NCBI GenBank assembly: GCA_963820035.1
Contig: CAWFYK010000004.1
Location: forward strand, 310,001-374,000
Direction of reading: 5' to 3'
DNA: 64,000 bases
Source: JAWWPG01 sp963820035
Lineage (GTDB): Bacteria > Actinomycetota > Actinomycetes > Propionibacteriales > Nocardioidaceae
A program made the translations under genes and the position numbers. Of this stretch, positions 34,566 through 43,618 are shown piece after piece. The first letter of the stretch is position 1. Each line of letters begins with the position of its first letter. The notes beneath the pieces were generated by a model, which saw only the letters and a program-made list of their open reading frames with translations, ran no database searches and was not told where the DNA came from.

Positions 34566-36273
34566 TCACAGCTGCCAGGTCGAGGGCTGGTCGGCATCCG
34601 GCTCGTAGCTGCATATGAAGCCGGTCCGGATGTGGGTCGACAGGTGGCGGCCGACGATGGGATCGGCTGACGTGATCGTGTCGATCGCAGTCACGATCGC
34701 CTTGCGCACGGTGACCCGGGCGCGTTCGGTGCTCCCTCCGATGTGGCGGGCTCGGCCGCCGAGTCCGGTGGCCGCCGAGACCTCGGCCAGCAGCGCGTTG
34801 CGCTCGGCGGCAAGGGTCTCCGCACCGGTGGCGTCGCCGTTCGCGTCAGCGGCGTCGAGTGCGTCGTCGAGTTGTCGCAGGCGGCGGCGGTAGGCGGCCA
34901 GCGCGGTTGCGTCGGCTCGGGGCCCAAGGTCGCTCTCAGCTACGGCACCGCCGGCGAGCGCGAGCGCGTCGATGCCGATGCCTGGCCGGGAGAGCAGCAG
35001 GTGCAGATGGGCCATGCCCCTGCGCGCCGGCACTGGTGTCGTTGTGCCGGCGTGGCCGACCAGCCACGTGCCGGAGGGGCCGGGGCGCAGTGTCATCCGG
35101 CTGTCGGTCATCTGGCTGTTGCTGGGGGCGGCGGGCAGTGTGGGGGCCCAGTGTTCTAGCCGCTGACGCCACCAGGTCGCGCCGATCCGGGTGTACGTCG
35201 CCAGCGCGTCCGCCCGCAGCCGTGCGGCCTCATCGTGATCACCGCGGAAGTCCGCGGCCCGGGAGAGCGTGTCATCGGTGAGCCCGTGGAACATCACCCC
35301 ACCTGATGCGACGACGGGCCGGCAGGCGTACGGGGCGAGCAAAGGTGCGACCCGGGCGACGAGGTCGGTGTCGCGGGCGTGGAGTGCGACGTCGAGGACG
35401 AGCTGGAGGGTCGGCAGGTAGCTGAAGTCGCGGGGCAGGACCGCCAGACCACTGGCGTCGAAGGTCGCTGCCAGCGCGATGGCGCGCTCGATTTGACCGG
35501 CGCCGAGCCACATCCAGGCCGCCTCGGCGTAGAGTTCGCGGACGCCTTCGGTGCTGGCGAAGTCCTCTGCCAGCTGGGCCAATTCAGCGGCCGTGGCCCG
35601 GTCGCCGCTGTGGACTGCGGCGTACCCGCGCATGCTGGACACGACCAGCCAGCCGTCGGCCAGCCCGGCCGTCTCCGACGCCCGGCCTGCTACCGCGACG
35701 AGTTCCGCCGCAGTGTCCGTCCTCCCCGAACCAGGTCGAGGGTGAGCCGCCTTGAGGCCGCGAAGAACAGTGCTCTCGACGATCTTCACCGAGGAGCTCC
35801 AGCGCGCGCATCTGTCGATTCATCGCCGGCAGGTCGAGCAGCTCCAGTGCGACAGTGAGCATCCACAGGTGCGCCTGGGTGCGTGCGTCCACGTCGGTGA
35901 GGTGGGCGGTGACGTCGTCGAGCTGGCGCGCCAGTCCAGTGCGGACCGACAGCTCGTCGGGTCCCCAGTGCGTGGCGAGCGCAGCGTCGAGCGCGTCCGC
36001 GAGGAGTGCGGCGTCACCGGTCGCGGTGGCGTGGGCCAGGGCAGCGTCAGCGAACGGGACCGCGCGGGTGTGGGCCCCTGCGTAGACCCAGCATCGCGCG
36101 AGGGTGGCGCCCAGCCGGGCGCGGACGCGGTCGTCGCTGGAGGCCTCGAAGGCCTCGTGCAGGACCACGGGGATCCTGCCGGGCTCGGTGCCGAAGACAT
36201 AGGTTTCGGCCAGGCGCAGCGCCTGATGTGCTGAGTCCGGGAGGTCCCCCGCGGTGGGTCCCACAGGCTCCAT
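34566..36273 (-). pseudogene. Decayed TPR-rich regulator lacking its N-terminal ATPase part
   Basis: Two frames join end to end. The upstream one (36273 to ~35780) has TPR-like helices (ALRLAETYVFG, LADALDAALATHWGPDELSV, MNRQMRALELLGED); the downstream one (to 34566) has more TPR helices and a C-terminal domain (AYRRRLRQLDDALDAADANG ... GGRARHIGGSTERARVTVRK, GRHLSTHIRTGFICSYEPD) that I know from the ends of large actinobacterial AAA/LuxR- or cyclase-type proteins. A short third-frame bridge (ALFFAASRRLTLDLV) near 35.75 kb shows two compensating frameshifts. The ATPase or cyclase part expected in front is absent, so the gene is truncated and broken. Confidence 0.7.
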
Positions 36274-36280
36274 CGTGGCA

Positions 36281-36709
36281 CTACGGGCGCAGCAGGGTCA
36301 CCGTGTTCGCGTGTTCGCGCTGACGATCCTCATCCCAGTCCCCCGTGCAGTAGAGGGTGCAGTCGAAGACCGCACCGTTCTGGTCGAGGTCGAGGACGAA
36401 GCCCTCCCGGCAGTACCACTGTTCGCCGCCGTCCTCCCAGCGCTCCTCGAGCTTGATCAGGTAGCCGGTCTCGGTTGGCGTGACCCGCTCCAGCCGGACG
36501 CGCCCCGGCTGGGGGTGCAGCCCCCGCCGGCCGGCGATGAGCTGATCCGCGCCGTCGGTCTGGATGCGCCAGTGCGGGAAGGTCAGATCGCCGAAGACGG
36601 TCGGCGCGAACAGGCCCTCGGGGGCGATGCCCCCGCTCTCGAGGAACGCCACGAACTTGTCGACGCTGGTCTGGATGGTTGCCGACAACGGCATCGTCGA
36701 GGTCGTCAT
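36281..36709 (-). CDS. SnoaL/NTF2-like protein
   Basis: A 142-residue protein of NTF2-like (SnoaL) type: an N-terminal helix with VDKFVAFLESGGIAPEGLFA, the strand TFPHWRIQTDG, and a curved sheet (GYLIKLEERWEDGGEQWYCR, GAVFDCTLYCTGDWDE). Such folds bind small molecules or act as isomerases; the ligand is not predictable. Its start overlaps the stop of the cupin gene by one base (TGATG), so the two are translated together. Adjacent to the decayed TPR gene, separated by 7 bp. Confidence 0.7.
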   Translation of the reverse strand: MTTSTMPLSATIQTSVDKFVAFLESGGIAPEGLFAPTVFGDLTFPHWRIQTDGADQLIAGRRGLHPQPGRVRLERVTPTETGYLIKLEERWEDGGEQWYCREGFVLDLDQNGAVFDCTLYCTGDWDEDRQREHANTVTLLRP

Positions 36710-37089
36710 CACGCACCTGCTCCCGCTGCGGCGAGGTTGCGCTCGACAACCGCCATTGTCTCGCCGAGAGCATCGGTCGGGCTGAACTCGACGACGTTGG
36801 TGCCGGCGGCGACCAACGGCAAGTGGCCAGGTGTGACGTAGTAGGTGTCGCCCGCGCCGTAGGTCTCCTCGTGGTCGGCCCACCGGAACGTGACCTGGCC
36901 GGACTGCACGACGCCCCAGTGCGGGCACTGGCAACGGTCGTCCGGGAGGCCGGCGAAGAACGGCGCCGGGTCGGCGTCCTGCGGGAAGGTCTCGAAGCTG
37001 ACGGTGTAGCCGCCGAGCTCGGCGTACCGTCCCTCGATCTGGGGGAGGTCGACGGCCACCGGGGTCGTCATTTTGCTAGCACTGGGCAT
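36709..37089 (-). CDS. Small cupin-domain protein
   Basis: A 126-residue single-cupin protein: CQCPHWGVVQSGQVTFRW and GAGDTYYVTPGHLPLV are the two cupin motifs, with Cys/His positions that could hold a metal. AGGAGG precedes the ATG at 37089, preferred over a later Met. It is the first gene of a pair with the SnoaL-like protein. The leader carries an inverted repeat (37130-37146), a possible operator. Substrate unknown. Confidence 0.75.
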   Translation of the reverse strand: MPSASKMTTPVAVDLPQIEGRYAELGGYTVSFETFPQDADPAPFFAGLPDDRCQCPHWGVVQSGQVTFRWADHEETYGAGDTYYVTPGHLPLVAAGTNVVEFSPTDALGETMAVVERNLAAAGAGA

Positions 37090-37469
37090 GGTGTCCTCCT
37101 GGGTGGGTTAGTGCTGACACCCTGGAGGCGTGACTTCCCACGTCACATCGTGACCGGGCAGACATTGGCGGTAGTCCGATGAGCGCGCGATGTCGTCGTA
37201 ATGCCCCTCCCACCTGGTTGTTCCTGACGACATGCGCCGGAGGCGACGCGCGCGCCGCCATTCCCAAGACTCGAAGCGAGAACTGACTCCACGGGTCACT
37301 AGGACCTTCGCATCGCCGATGGTGCGTCAACAGGTCCGCACTCTAGCGTCAAACTGGGCGGAGGGACGCACATCCCGTTTCAGCGACAGTCGCTCTGTTC
37401 AACCACAGGTGCTATGCGTGGCTCGTGTGGTATCACCGTTACCAGACGCAGCTCCTGACGGCACCTGGC
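37090..37469. other. Intergenic stretch upstream of the cupin gene
   Basis: In these 380 bp I see one candidate operator, GTGAC-TTCCCAC-GTCAC at 37130-37146, placed for control of the cupin gene. No coding frame is convincing. Confidence 0.45.
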
Positions 37470-37895
37470 TCAGCTGACAGCGCCGCGCGGAGCGACCCAG
37501 CGGTGGTCGAACTCGATCACGTCGGAAGCCGTGTCGAAGTCCGCGTCGTAGTGGAGGACCGTGAGGCGGTGTCGGGCGGCCAGGACCGCGGTGAGCAGGT
37601 CGGCGATGCCAACGGCGCGGTGTCGGCCGGTTCGGGCGAGTTCGCGTTGTGCGTCGAATGCGCGCTGCCAGTGCTCGTCGTCGATCGGGAGATACTCATA
37701 GGCGATTCTGCGGTCGGATCGGATCTGTTCGTACTCCTGCAGGCTCCGGGCGCTGTAGAGGGCTTCTGCGTCAAGGGTGGCGCAGGTCGCCACCGCTCCC
37801 CCGGCGATCAACGGCTCCAGCCGCTCCCGGACCATCGGGTGGGTCATGCGAGCGGCGGCGCTGGTGTCGATCAGGAAGCGGGCGATCAGCGCCAC
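37470..37895 (-). CDS. vapC: VapC-type PIN-domain toxin
   Basis: A 141-residue PIN-domain ribonuclease. The acidic metal-binding residues lie in RFLIDTSAAAR, LDAEALYSA, GIADLLTAVLAA and LHYDADFDTAS. Family toxins cleave tRNA or rRNA. It begins 10 bp before the end of the antitoxin gene. The pair lies at the right side of the presumed tRNA-Leu island, where it could stabilise the element. Confidence 0.92.
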   Translation of the reverse strand: MALIARFLIDTSAAARMTHPMVRERLEPLIAGGAVATCATLDAEALYSARSLQEYEQIRSDRRIAYEYLPIDDEHWQRAFDAQRELARTGRHRAVGIADLLTAVLAARHRLTVLHYDADFDTASDVIEFDHRWVAPRGAVS

Positions 37896-38092
37896 ACGGC
37901 CGCCCGCTGCTCAGAGTTGGCCAACTCGGCCAGACCACCCTCGGTCAGCCACTCGACCTGGCGTCCCCGCGCCGCGGCCGCCGCTGCTTGCGCCAGCGCC
38001 GTACGTACCGTGTCCGACACTCCACTCGTTCCCAGTTCGCGCGCTGCGGAGTCCAGCAGGTCATCGTCGATGTCGATCAGGCGTTTGGTCAC
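37886..38092 (-). CDS. vapB: VapB-type antitoxin
   Basis: A 68-residue antitoxin: TKRLIDIDDDLLDSAARELG is the DNA-binding ribbon-helix-helix opening, followed by SGVSDTVRTALAQAAAAAAR and a C-terminal toxin-binding stretch (VEWLTEGGLAELANSEQ). The GTG at 38092 follows GGAGGT; the earlier ATG at 38122 lies ahead of that site. It overlaps vapC by 10 bp and probably autoregulates through the AT-rich region just upstream. Confidence 0.88.
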   Translation of the reverse strand: MTKRLIDIDDDLLDSAARELGTSGVSDTVRTALAQAAAAAARGRQVEWLTEGGLAELANSEQRAAVWR

Positions 38093-38769
38093 CCGCACCT
38101 CCCCTATATACGATCTGAACAACCATCATATACCGTGTTACTTGAGCGCAGGCGCATGGCGACGAGGCGACGCGCGTCGAGCGCCGCTCGAGGATCTCAT
38201 AGGGCCAAGTCGGTGGTGAGCGGCCATGTGCTTAACGGTGGGTCCCCCCTCGGACACGCACATGCGCACATGCCTCGCTCGGATGTGTGCCTCGGCGGTC
38301 ACCACGCGACGTCCTGAGCGAAGCATCACCCGCGATCCTGGCTGTACGCAAACCTCGGCGCTGTCTGCGCGACAGGTGCCGTGAGCGTCTCGACGATGTC
38401 GCGGAGCTGGTCGACCAGGTCTTTGATCGGGCGCCCTGCCATGCGAATGGTGCGTTACACCTCTGGAGGGCCAGTACGGCGCGTTGCCGCTCCCTTGAAC
38501 CTCCGTGCTCCCGTTTCCGACGACATCGCGATCGACACCTGCCGCGAGCGCCCCGCGTCCGTCGACCCAGTCGTCGAGGTTGGCCAGGCACGCCACTCGG
38601 CGAGTGCACGGAGAGCGCCAGATCCGGCCGGTTACCACGTCAGGTTCACGCCCGCCACGTCTGGCGAGGTCCGTATCCGTGCCGACGCAACCAGTGTTCG
38701 GTGTACACGATCCGGGAGGGTGTGATGATCGTCAGCGGATCCATGGGGCGCTCGTCGTAGCCTTGCTCG
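38093..38769. other. Vap promoter, right attachment site and unassigned DNA
   Basis: The first ~50 bp are AT-rich (TATATACGATCTG) and should hold the vapBC promoter. The tRNA-Leu repeat follows at 38242-38257. The remaining ~500 bp contain overlapping frames on both strands without ribosome binding sites; a 38-codon frame at 38326-38442 (minus) looks protein-like (MAGRPIKDLVDQLRDIVETL) but has no start signal. Probably debris. Confidence 0.45.
38242..38257. other. Candidate attachment site (right), copy of tRNA-Leu 3' end
   Basis: GTCCCCCCTCGGACAC, identical to 33090-33105 and in the same orientation, 5.15 kb away. The rest of the tRNA is not duplicated. Confidence 0.6.
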
Positions 38770-39075
38770 ATGGCGGACACGGTGCTCTGGTGGGACATCC
38801 GCCCGGCCCAAAGCAGGCAGCCGAAGACCTATACGTGTCCGATCTGCCACGGCCCGCTGCTGGCGATGGCTCCCAACACGCTGCTGTGTCCGGAGGGCGA
38901 CCGTCAGCGGCGGCGTCACGCCCACAACGAGTGCGTGGCAAGGAAGCGGAAGGCCGGCACGTTGCTCACCAAGACGGAGTGGGAACGGACCCGCCGACCA
39001 CCAGGATCGGCCAGGCGCCCGTGGTGGCGGCGGCTGTTCGGCCCGGTCCCGCCCGGGCAGCGCGGCGCCGAGTAG
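38770..39075 (+). CDS. Small zinc-ribbon-like protein of unknown function
   Basis: A 101-residue basic protein. CPICHGPL and, 18 residues on, CPEGD...HNEC offer Cys/His ligands for one zinc. The C-terminal third is Arg/Pro/Trp-rich (ARRPWWRRLFGPVPPGQRG) and may bind nucleic acid or membrane. No Shine-Dalgarno is evident. I do not recognise a family. Confidence 0.5.
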   Translation: MADTVLWWDIRPAQSRQPKTYTCPICHGPLLAMAPNTLLCPEGDRQRRRHAHNECVARKRKAGTLLTKTEWERTRRPPGSARRPWWRRLFGPVPPGQRGAE

Positions 39076-39209
39076 CCGCCGGGTGCCGGGTGCCGGGTGC
39101 CGGTGTCTGCACGTTCGTCGCGGAAACCTCGAGGGCCGATGTCGAAGAGCGGCCTCCGCGTTCGACGTACCTGCGAGAAGCCACATCGGAACTACAAGGA
39201 GTGATCAGG

Positions 39210-39584
39210 ATGCCGCGTTTCATGGGATTCGTGCGGATGGAAGAGGGCGTTGGTACGCCGCCTCAGGCGCTGTTCGACGCGATGGATGAGTACATCGGGG
39301 AGCGGGCCGCCAAAGGCGTGTTCCTGGACGGGGGCGGTCTCTACGGGACCGAGGACGCCGTGAACTACGTCGTCCGTCAGGGCGCGGTCACCCGCGTCGA
39401 CGGGGCGTACGCCGAGGCCAAGGAGGTCGTCGGCGGTTGGGCCATCATGGAGTACCCGAGCCTCGAGGAGGCCGCGGCCGACCAGGAGTCGTTCGCCGAC
39501 CTGCACGCGAAGTTCTGGCCCGAGGTCACCGTGATCTCCACGCTGCGCCAGATCTCGACGGGCCCCGAGGCGCCCGGGGAGTGA
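39210..39584 (+). CDS. YCII/DGPF-domain protein
   Basis: A 124-residue dimeric alpha+beta-barrel protein of the YCII-related family, often encoded near ECF sigma factors and of unknown enzymatic role. Features are PRFMGFVRMEEGVGTPPQAL, GVFLDGGGLYGTEDAV and the AEAKEVVGGWAIMEYPSLEE helix with FWPEVTVISTLRQI. AAGGAG (39196-39201) sets the start at ATG 39210; the long open frame upstream is not used. It lies 61 bp before the S9 peptidase gene. Confidence 0.85.
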   Translation: MPRFMGFVRMEEGVGTPPQALFDAMDEYIGERAAKGVFLDGGGLYGTEDAVNYVVRQGAVTRVDGAYAEAKEVVGGWAIMEYPSLEEAAADQESFADLHAKFWPEVTVISTLRQISTGPEAPGE

Positions 39585-39645
39585 CCCTGCGCTCCGGAGT
39601 CCTGCCACCACTCCTGCGCGGGGATTGCTTTGCTACCGTCCGGCC

Positions 39646-41565
39646 ATGTCTCCCGCATTGACCCCGGAACTCATCGCCTCCCTCTGGGCGCCCTCCGACC
39701 CGCAGATCTCACCCGACGGGCGGTTGGTCGCCTGGACCGCCGCCCCGCATGGAGCCGAGAGCGAACACCGAGAGCAGGGCATCTGGGTTGCTCCGGTGGA
39801 CCTCTCCACTCCGGCCCGTCGCTGGACCCACGGCGCCGACGACCAGGCACCCCGCTGGTCTCCGGACTCGAGGCGGCTGGCGTTCCTCTCCGACCGCAAG
39901 GAGCGGGGCATCCACGGTCTCTACGTCATCGATGCCGCCGGTGGTGAGGCGGTCCCGCTCGTCGTACGCGAACGAAGCGTCGCCGCCCTCGCCTGGTCGC
40001 CGGACGGCAGCCGGCTCGGCTTCCTGGCGCCGGACGAGCCGACGGACGACGACAAGCGGCGCGAGAAGGAGCGCGATGACGCAGACGTGTTCGGCGAGCG
40101 GTGGCAGCATCACCGATTGTGGTTCGTCGACACGGCCGGCGGGGAACCCACGGTGGTCTGGTCTCCTGACCGCCATCTGGTGGAGCTTGCCTGGTCTCCG
40201 GACGGGGCGCGAGTGGCCCTGCTGGTACGCCGGTCGCCGCTCCTCGAGCATATGGACACCAGCGAGGTCCACGTCCTGCGGCCAGGCGACCCGCAGTCTG
40301 TCCTCGTGTGTCCGGCGCCGTATGCGGAGAGCATCGGTTGGAGCGGCGCCGGCACGCTCGTCTTCGCCGCGCCGCACGATGTCGAGCCGCAGAGCAGTGG
40401 GACGGTCTGGGCCGTGCGCGCCGACGGCGGCGCCACACCCCGGCTGGTGGGCACCGGACGCGACGAACCGCGCTGCACGGTCGGTCTCGCCCAGACGCCG
40501 AACGCGTCGCGTGCCCTCCTGGTCGTCGCTGAGGGGCTGGAGACCCGGCTCGAGTGGCTGACCGTCGAGACGGCGGAGCGGAGCCCGGCCCAGACCTTGC
40601 CCGGCGAGGTGTTCGGACATTCATTCGCCGAGGGCCCCGACGGCCCGGTGCTGGCCGCGGTCCAGATCTCGGCCGGGCCTTCGGCGCAAGTCGTCGCCGG
40701 GCCTCCCGGCCACGTGCGCGTCCTGTCGCGCCACAACGACGACATCGAGGCGGCCGCCTTCGGGCGGTTCGAGGCCCTGCACTGTACGGCGACCGACGGC
40801 ACCGACTTGGACGCCGTCGTGATCCGTCCGCCGGGCAGCGAGACAGGCCCCTGGCCGACCGCCGTCCTGGTGCACGGCGGACCCTACGGACGTTCGGGGC
40901 TCGAGGCGCATGTGCATCCGCTCGACTGGGGGGAGCTGCTCGCGGCTGCCGGGTTCGCCGTCGTAATGCCCAACTACCGTGGCGGATACGGCCATGGCAA
41001 CGCGTTCGCAACCTCCGTCCGCGCCGACATGGGCGGTGCCGAGTGGGGGGATGTGCTGACGATCGTCGATGCGGCGGTCGACGCCGGCATCGCCGACCCG
41101 GACCGGCTCGGCATCGGAGGGTGGAGCCAGGGCGGCTTCCTGACCGCCTGGGCGGTGACGGCGACCGACCGGTTCAAGCTCGGCGTGATGGGCGCCGGCG
41201 TCAGCGACTGGGGCCTGATGGCCGCGACGGGCGATCTGCCGGGGTTCGAGGCGGCGCTCGGTGGCGACAACCGCTGGGACGGCCCGGGGCCGCACATCGC
41301 GGATGCCCATTCCCCCATCTCCTACGCCGCCCGCCGTACCACTCCCCTGCTCATCCTGCACGGCGCTGAGGACCAGCGGGTCCCGCTCAGCCAGGCGACC
41401 GGGTTCTATCGAGCTCTCGCCGACCAGCCCGCACCGGTCGCGCTGGTGTCCTATCCGCGCGAACCACATGGCATCAAGGAACGCCGGCACCAGATCGACA
41501 TCCAGGAGCGTGTGCTGGACTGGTTCAACCGCTACGTCAAAGAGGCGCCCGGCTCGACCGTGTAG
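39646..41565 (+). CDS. S9-family prolyl oligopeptidase-like peptidase
   Basis: A 639-residue protein: a seven-bladed propeller in residues ~1-370 (repeats such as DPQISPDGRLVAW, APRWSPDSRRLAF, ALAWSPDGSRLGF, ELAWSPDGARVAL), then an alpha/beta-hydrolase domain with Ser in GGWSQGGFLT, Asp in HGAEDQRVPL and His in REPHGIKE. Substrates enter through the propeller, so short peptides are likely. No signal peptide. The ATG at 39646 lacks a ribosome binding site; TACCGT just upstream is placed as a -10 for a leaderless message. Confidence 0.92.
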   Translation: MSPALTPELIASLWAPSDPQISPDGRLVAWTAAPHGAESEHREQGIWVAPVDLSTPARRWTHGADDQAPRWSPDSRRLAFLSDRKERGIHGLYVIDAAGGEAVPLVVRERSVAALAWSPDGSRLGFLAPDEPTDDDKRREKERDDADVFGERWQHHRLWFVDTAGGEPTVVWSPDRHLVELAWSPDGARVALLVRRSPLLEHMDTSEVHVLRPGDPQSVLVCPAPYAESIGWSGAGTLVFAAPHDVEPQSSGTVWAVRADGGATPRLVGTGRDEPRCTVGLAQTPNASRALLVVAEGLETRLEWLTVETAERSPAQTLPGEVFGHSFAEGPDGPVLAAVQISAGPSAQVVAGPPGHVRVLSRHNDDIEAAAFGRFEALHCTATDGTDLDAVVIRPPGSETGPWPTAVLVHGGPYGRSGLEAHVHPLDWGELLAAAGFAVVMPNYRGGYGHGNAFATSVRADMGGAEWGDVLTIVDAAVDAGIADPDRLGIGGWSQGGFLTAWAVTATDRFKLGVMGAGVSDWGLMAATGDLPGFEAALGGDNRWDGPGPHIADAHSPISYAARRTTPLLILHGAEDQRVPLSQATGFYRALADQPAPVALVSYPREPHGIKERRHQIDIQERVLDWFNRYVKEAPGSTV

Positions 41566-42022
41566 GCGCTCCGATTCGTCAGCGGTTCTGATGGTCTTTC
41601 GCGCCTGGCGAACGCCGACGAATGCACTCGTTCGTGACATTGAGCGCTTGCCTTCGTGGCAGATGTCGCAGAACCATTGCCAGGCAAGCGAAATGTTGCA
41701 ATTGGCCCTTGCTGCAGGCCCAAAAGAGTTAACCTGGCAGCCGTTTCGCCGCCAGGGGCGAGCCGCCGGTTGGCGGCGGCGCGACGCCGAGATGCTGCGT
41801 CTACTGACCGTCGGTGCGCGTGGCTTCTGGCGGCTCGGTGCGGTCGGTGTGTCAGCCGCGAATAGTTGGAGACGTTGCCAGGAAGGCAAGAAACCCGCTA
41901 GCGTCTCTCACGCTTCGCGGCGACAGATGTCCGGTCGGGAGGGCGCACGGCCCTTCGTTCCGGCTTTTCGCTTTTGCCTCCACACGTGATTCGCACCCAC
42001 ACGAAGAGGAGTTGTGACACCC
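41566..42022. other. Intergenic stretch with one promoter
   Basis: In these 457 bp I can support only the promoter at 41875-41904. Frames crossing the stretch lack start signals. Confidence 0.5.
41875..41904 (+). promoter_or_regulatory. SigA-like promoter of the secreted glycosidase-like gene
   Basis: TTGCCA (41875-41880), 18-bp spacer, TAGCGT (41899-41904). Transcription would start near 41911, giving a leader of about 110 bases. Confidence 0.5.
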
Positions 42023-43009
42023 ATGTCCCGTGCCACCACGAGCCGCAGGATCCTGTGGCTGATGCTTGCCGTCGTCCTGACCTTCTTGGCGACGTCTGGA
42101 ACCGCACAGGTCGACGCCATCTCGCAACCAGGTTCGGGCGCACGCTTCCCGGGCGACCCGGGCGTCGGCAATCTCTACTTCGGCCTGAACACCGATGGGG
42201 GTGACCCGGCCCAACGCGAGGCCGAGTTCGGCCACCGGGTCGGGGTCTATCGTTCCTACTGGCAGGCTAGCCAGGTCCCCGAGCTGGTCGCGACGGCCGC
42301 CCGCGACCTCGACGCCGGTCGGCTCCCGTTTGTCAGCACCAAACTTCCCGGCACCTGGGCCGACGTGGCAGCAGGAAAGTACGACGGTTGGCTGGCCGAC
42401 CTGATGAAGCGGCTAGGTGATCTTCCTGGTCCGGTGTGGCTCTGTCTGCACCACGAGCCCTACGACGACCAAGGCCCGGGGCAGACGCCGGCCGACTACG
42501 CCGACATGTACCGGCACGCCGCTCTGTTCAAGCCGTCAAACGTGGCGCTCGCCCCGATCCTGCAGCTCGCGCCCTTCGATCCCACAGTCGGCGGCTCAGC
42601 CGATATCCGCCCGTGGTATGCGCTCGACGCGATCGACATCGTCGGCGTCGACACCTACAACCACTGGTACGAGGGCGGTGACAACAAGTGGCGCGACCCG
42701 TCCGTCATGACGGAGTACTGGGACACCCTGGACAAGCTCGGAAAGCCCATCGCCCTTGCTGAGTACGGCGTCCGCAGCGACCCGGTCGATCCACTCCGAG
42801 CCGCTCAGTGGATGCGCGACTGGCAACAGCTCCTCGTCGCCCGGGGCGACACCGTCGCGATGAGCTTCTTCGACTCGAACCAGAACGTCAATGACGGCGG
42901 CACTCCGTGGACTCTCGACGCTGGCGGCAATGTGGAGCGTTTCGACGCGTTCAAGAACCTGCTGACAGCACCCGGCTCGTTCTATCTGCCTTCTCCCGCG
43001 GGCCCCTAG
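42023..43009 (+). CDS. Secreted glycoside hydrolase-like protein (GH26-like)
   Basis: A 328-residue protein with a signal peptide (RRILWLMLAVVLTFLATSGT) and a TIM-barrel pattern: LYFGLNTDGG, the strand PVWLCLHHEPYDDQ carrying a putative acid/base Glu, IDIVGVDTYNHWYEGG, and PIALAEYGVRSD with a putative nucleophile Glu. The HxE and AEYG motifs recall GH26 and relatives, but the substrate is unclear. The strong AGAGGAG lies 11 bp before ATG 42023 and only 2 bp before GTG 42014; I prefer the ATG. The second repeat array begins 5 bp after the stop. Confidence 0.78.
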   Translation: MSRATTSRRILWLMLAVVLTFLATSGTAQVDAISQPGSGARFPGDPGVGNLYFGLNTDGGDPAQREAEFGHRVGVYRSYWQASQVPELVATAARDLDAGRLPFVSTKLPGTWADVAAGKYDGWLADLMKRLGDLPGPVWLCLHHEPYDDQGPGQTPADYADMYRHAALFKPSNVALAPILQLAPFDPTVGGSADIRPWYALDAIDIVGVDTYNHWYEGGDNKWRDPSVMTEYWDTLDKLGKPIALAEYGVRSDPVDPLRAAQWMRDWQQLLVARGDTVAMSFFDSNQNVNDGGTPWTLDAGGNVERFDAFKNLLTAPGSFYLPSPAGP

Positions 43010-43013
43010 CCGC

Positions 43014-43337
43014 CCGCCGAGCCGTCAGGTTCTTCCCGCCGAGCCGTCACGTTCTTCCGGTCGAGCCGTCAAGTTCTTCCGGTCGAGCCGTCAAGTTCTT
43101 CCCGCCCAACCGTCAAGTTCTTCCCGCCCAACCGTCAAGTTCTTTCCGCCGAGCCGTCAGGTTCTTCCCGCCGAGTCCAAGTCGCCGAATCGTGCGGTAT
43201 GACGCTGAGCACACCACCGTCGTACTCGGAAGAACCTGACGGCTCGACCGCAACAACCTGACGGCTCGACCGCAACAACCTGACGGCTCGACCGCAACAA
43301 CCTGACGGCTCGATCGGAAGAACCTGACGGCTCGGCA
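43014..43337. repeat. Bipartite inverted array of 22-bp repeats, copy 2
   Basis: Seven contiguous 22-bp units (CCGCCGAGCCGTCAGGTTCTTC and variants, 43014-43167) plus a half unit, a centre of ~56 bp, then four complete 22-bp units and one partial unit in the opposite sense (43235-43337). Units CCTGACGGCTCGACCGCAACAA are identical to one of the right-arm units of the copy at 21748-21769. It follows a stop codon closely, as the other copy does. Confidence 0.95.
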
Positions 43338-43396
43338 GGGGGCGGGTCGGCGCCGACGGTGAGATCGTGGACGCACCCCATCGCGAAGGAGCCACC

Positions 43397-43591
43397 ATGA
43401 CCACTCAGCCCACAGATCCTGAAGGCAACCAGGACGCTGATCTCGACGGACCAGGTGCCGACCTTACGGCGGCCACCGACGACGACGCGGAGTCGGGTGA
43501 GGGTGACGCCTTGGGGATCGATGACAACGACCCGATCGACGCCGAGCTGGTCGGCAAGCCGGTCGACCGGGACGATGACGAGGACCGCTAG
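43397..43591 (+). CDS. Small highly acidic protein
   Basis: A 64-residue protein that is more than a third Asp/Glu (ATDDDAESGEGDALGIDDND, VDRDDDEDR) and lacks Cys, Trp and hydrophobic segments; it is probably disordered. AAGGAG at 43386-43391 supports ATG 43397. It is convergent with the SRPBCC gene. No family is recognised. Confidence 0.65.
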   Translation: MTTQPTDPEGNQDADLDGPGADLTAATDDDAESGEGDALGIDDNDPIDAELVGKPVDRDDDEDR

Positions 43592-43618
43592 CGCCGTCCA
43601 CGCTCGGACCGACGCGTC

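Noticed and set aside
38505..39209. N-terminal extension of the YCII protein
   Set aside because: The frame is open for 235 more codons but lacks any domain; AAGGAG at 39196 marks the real start.
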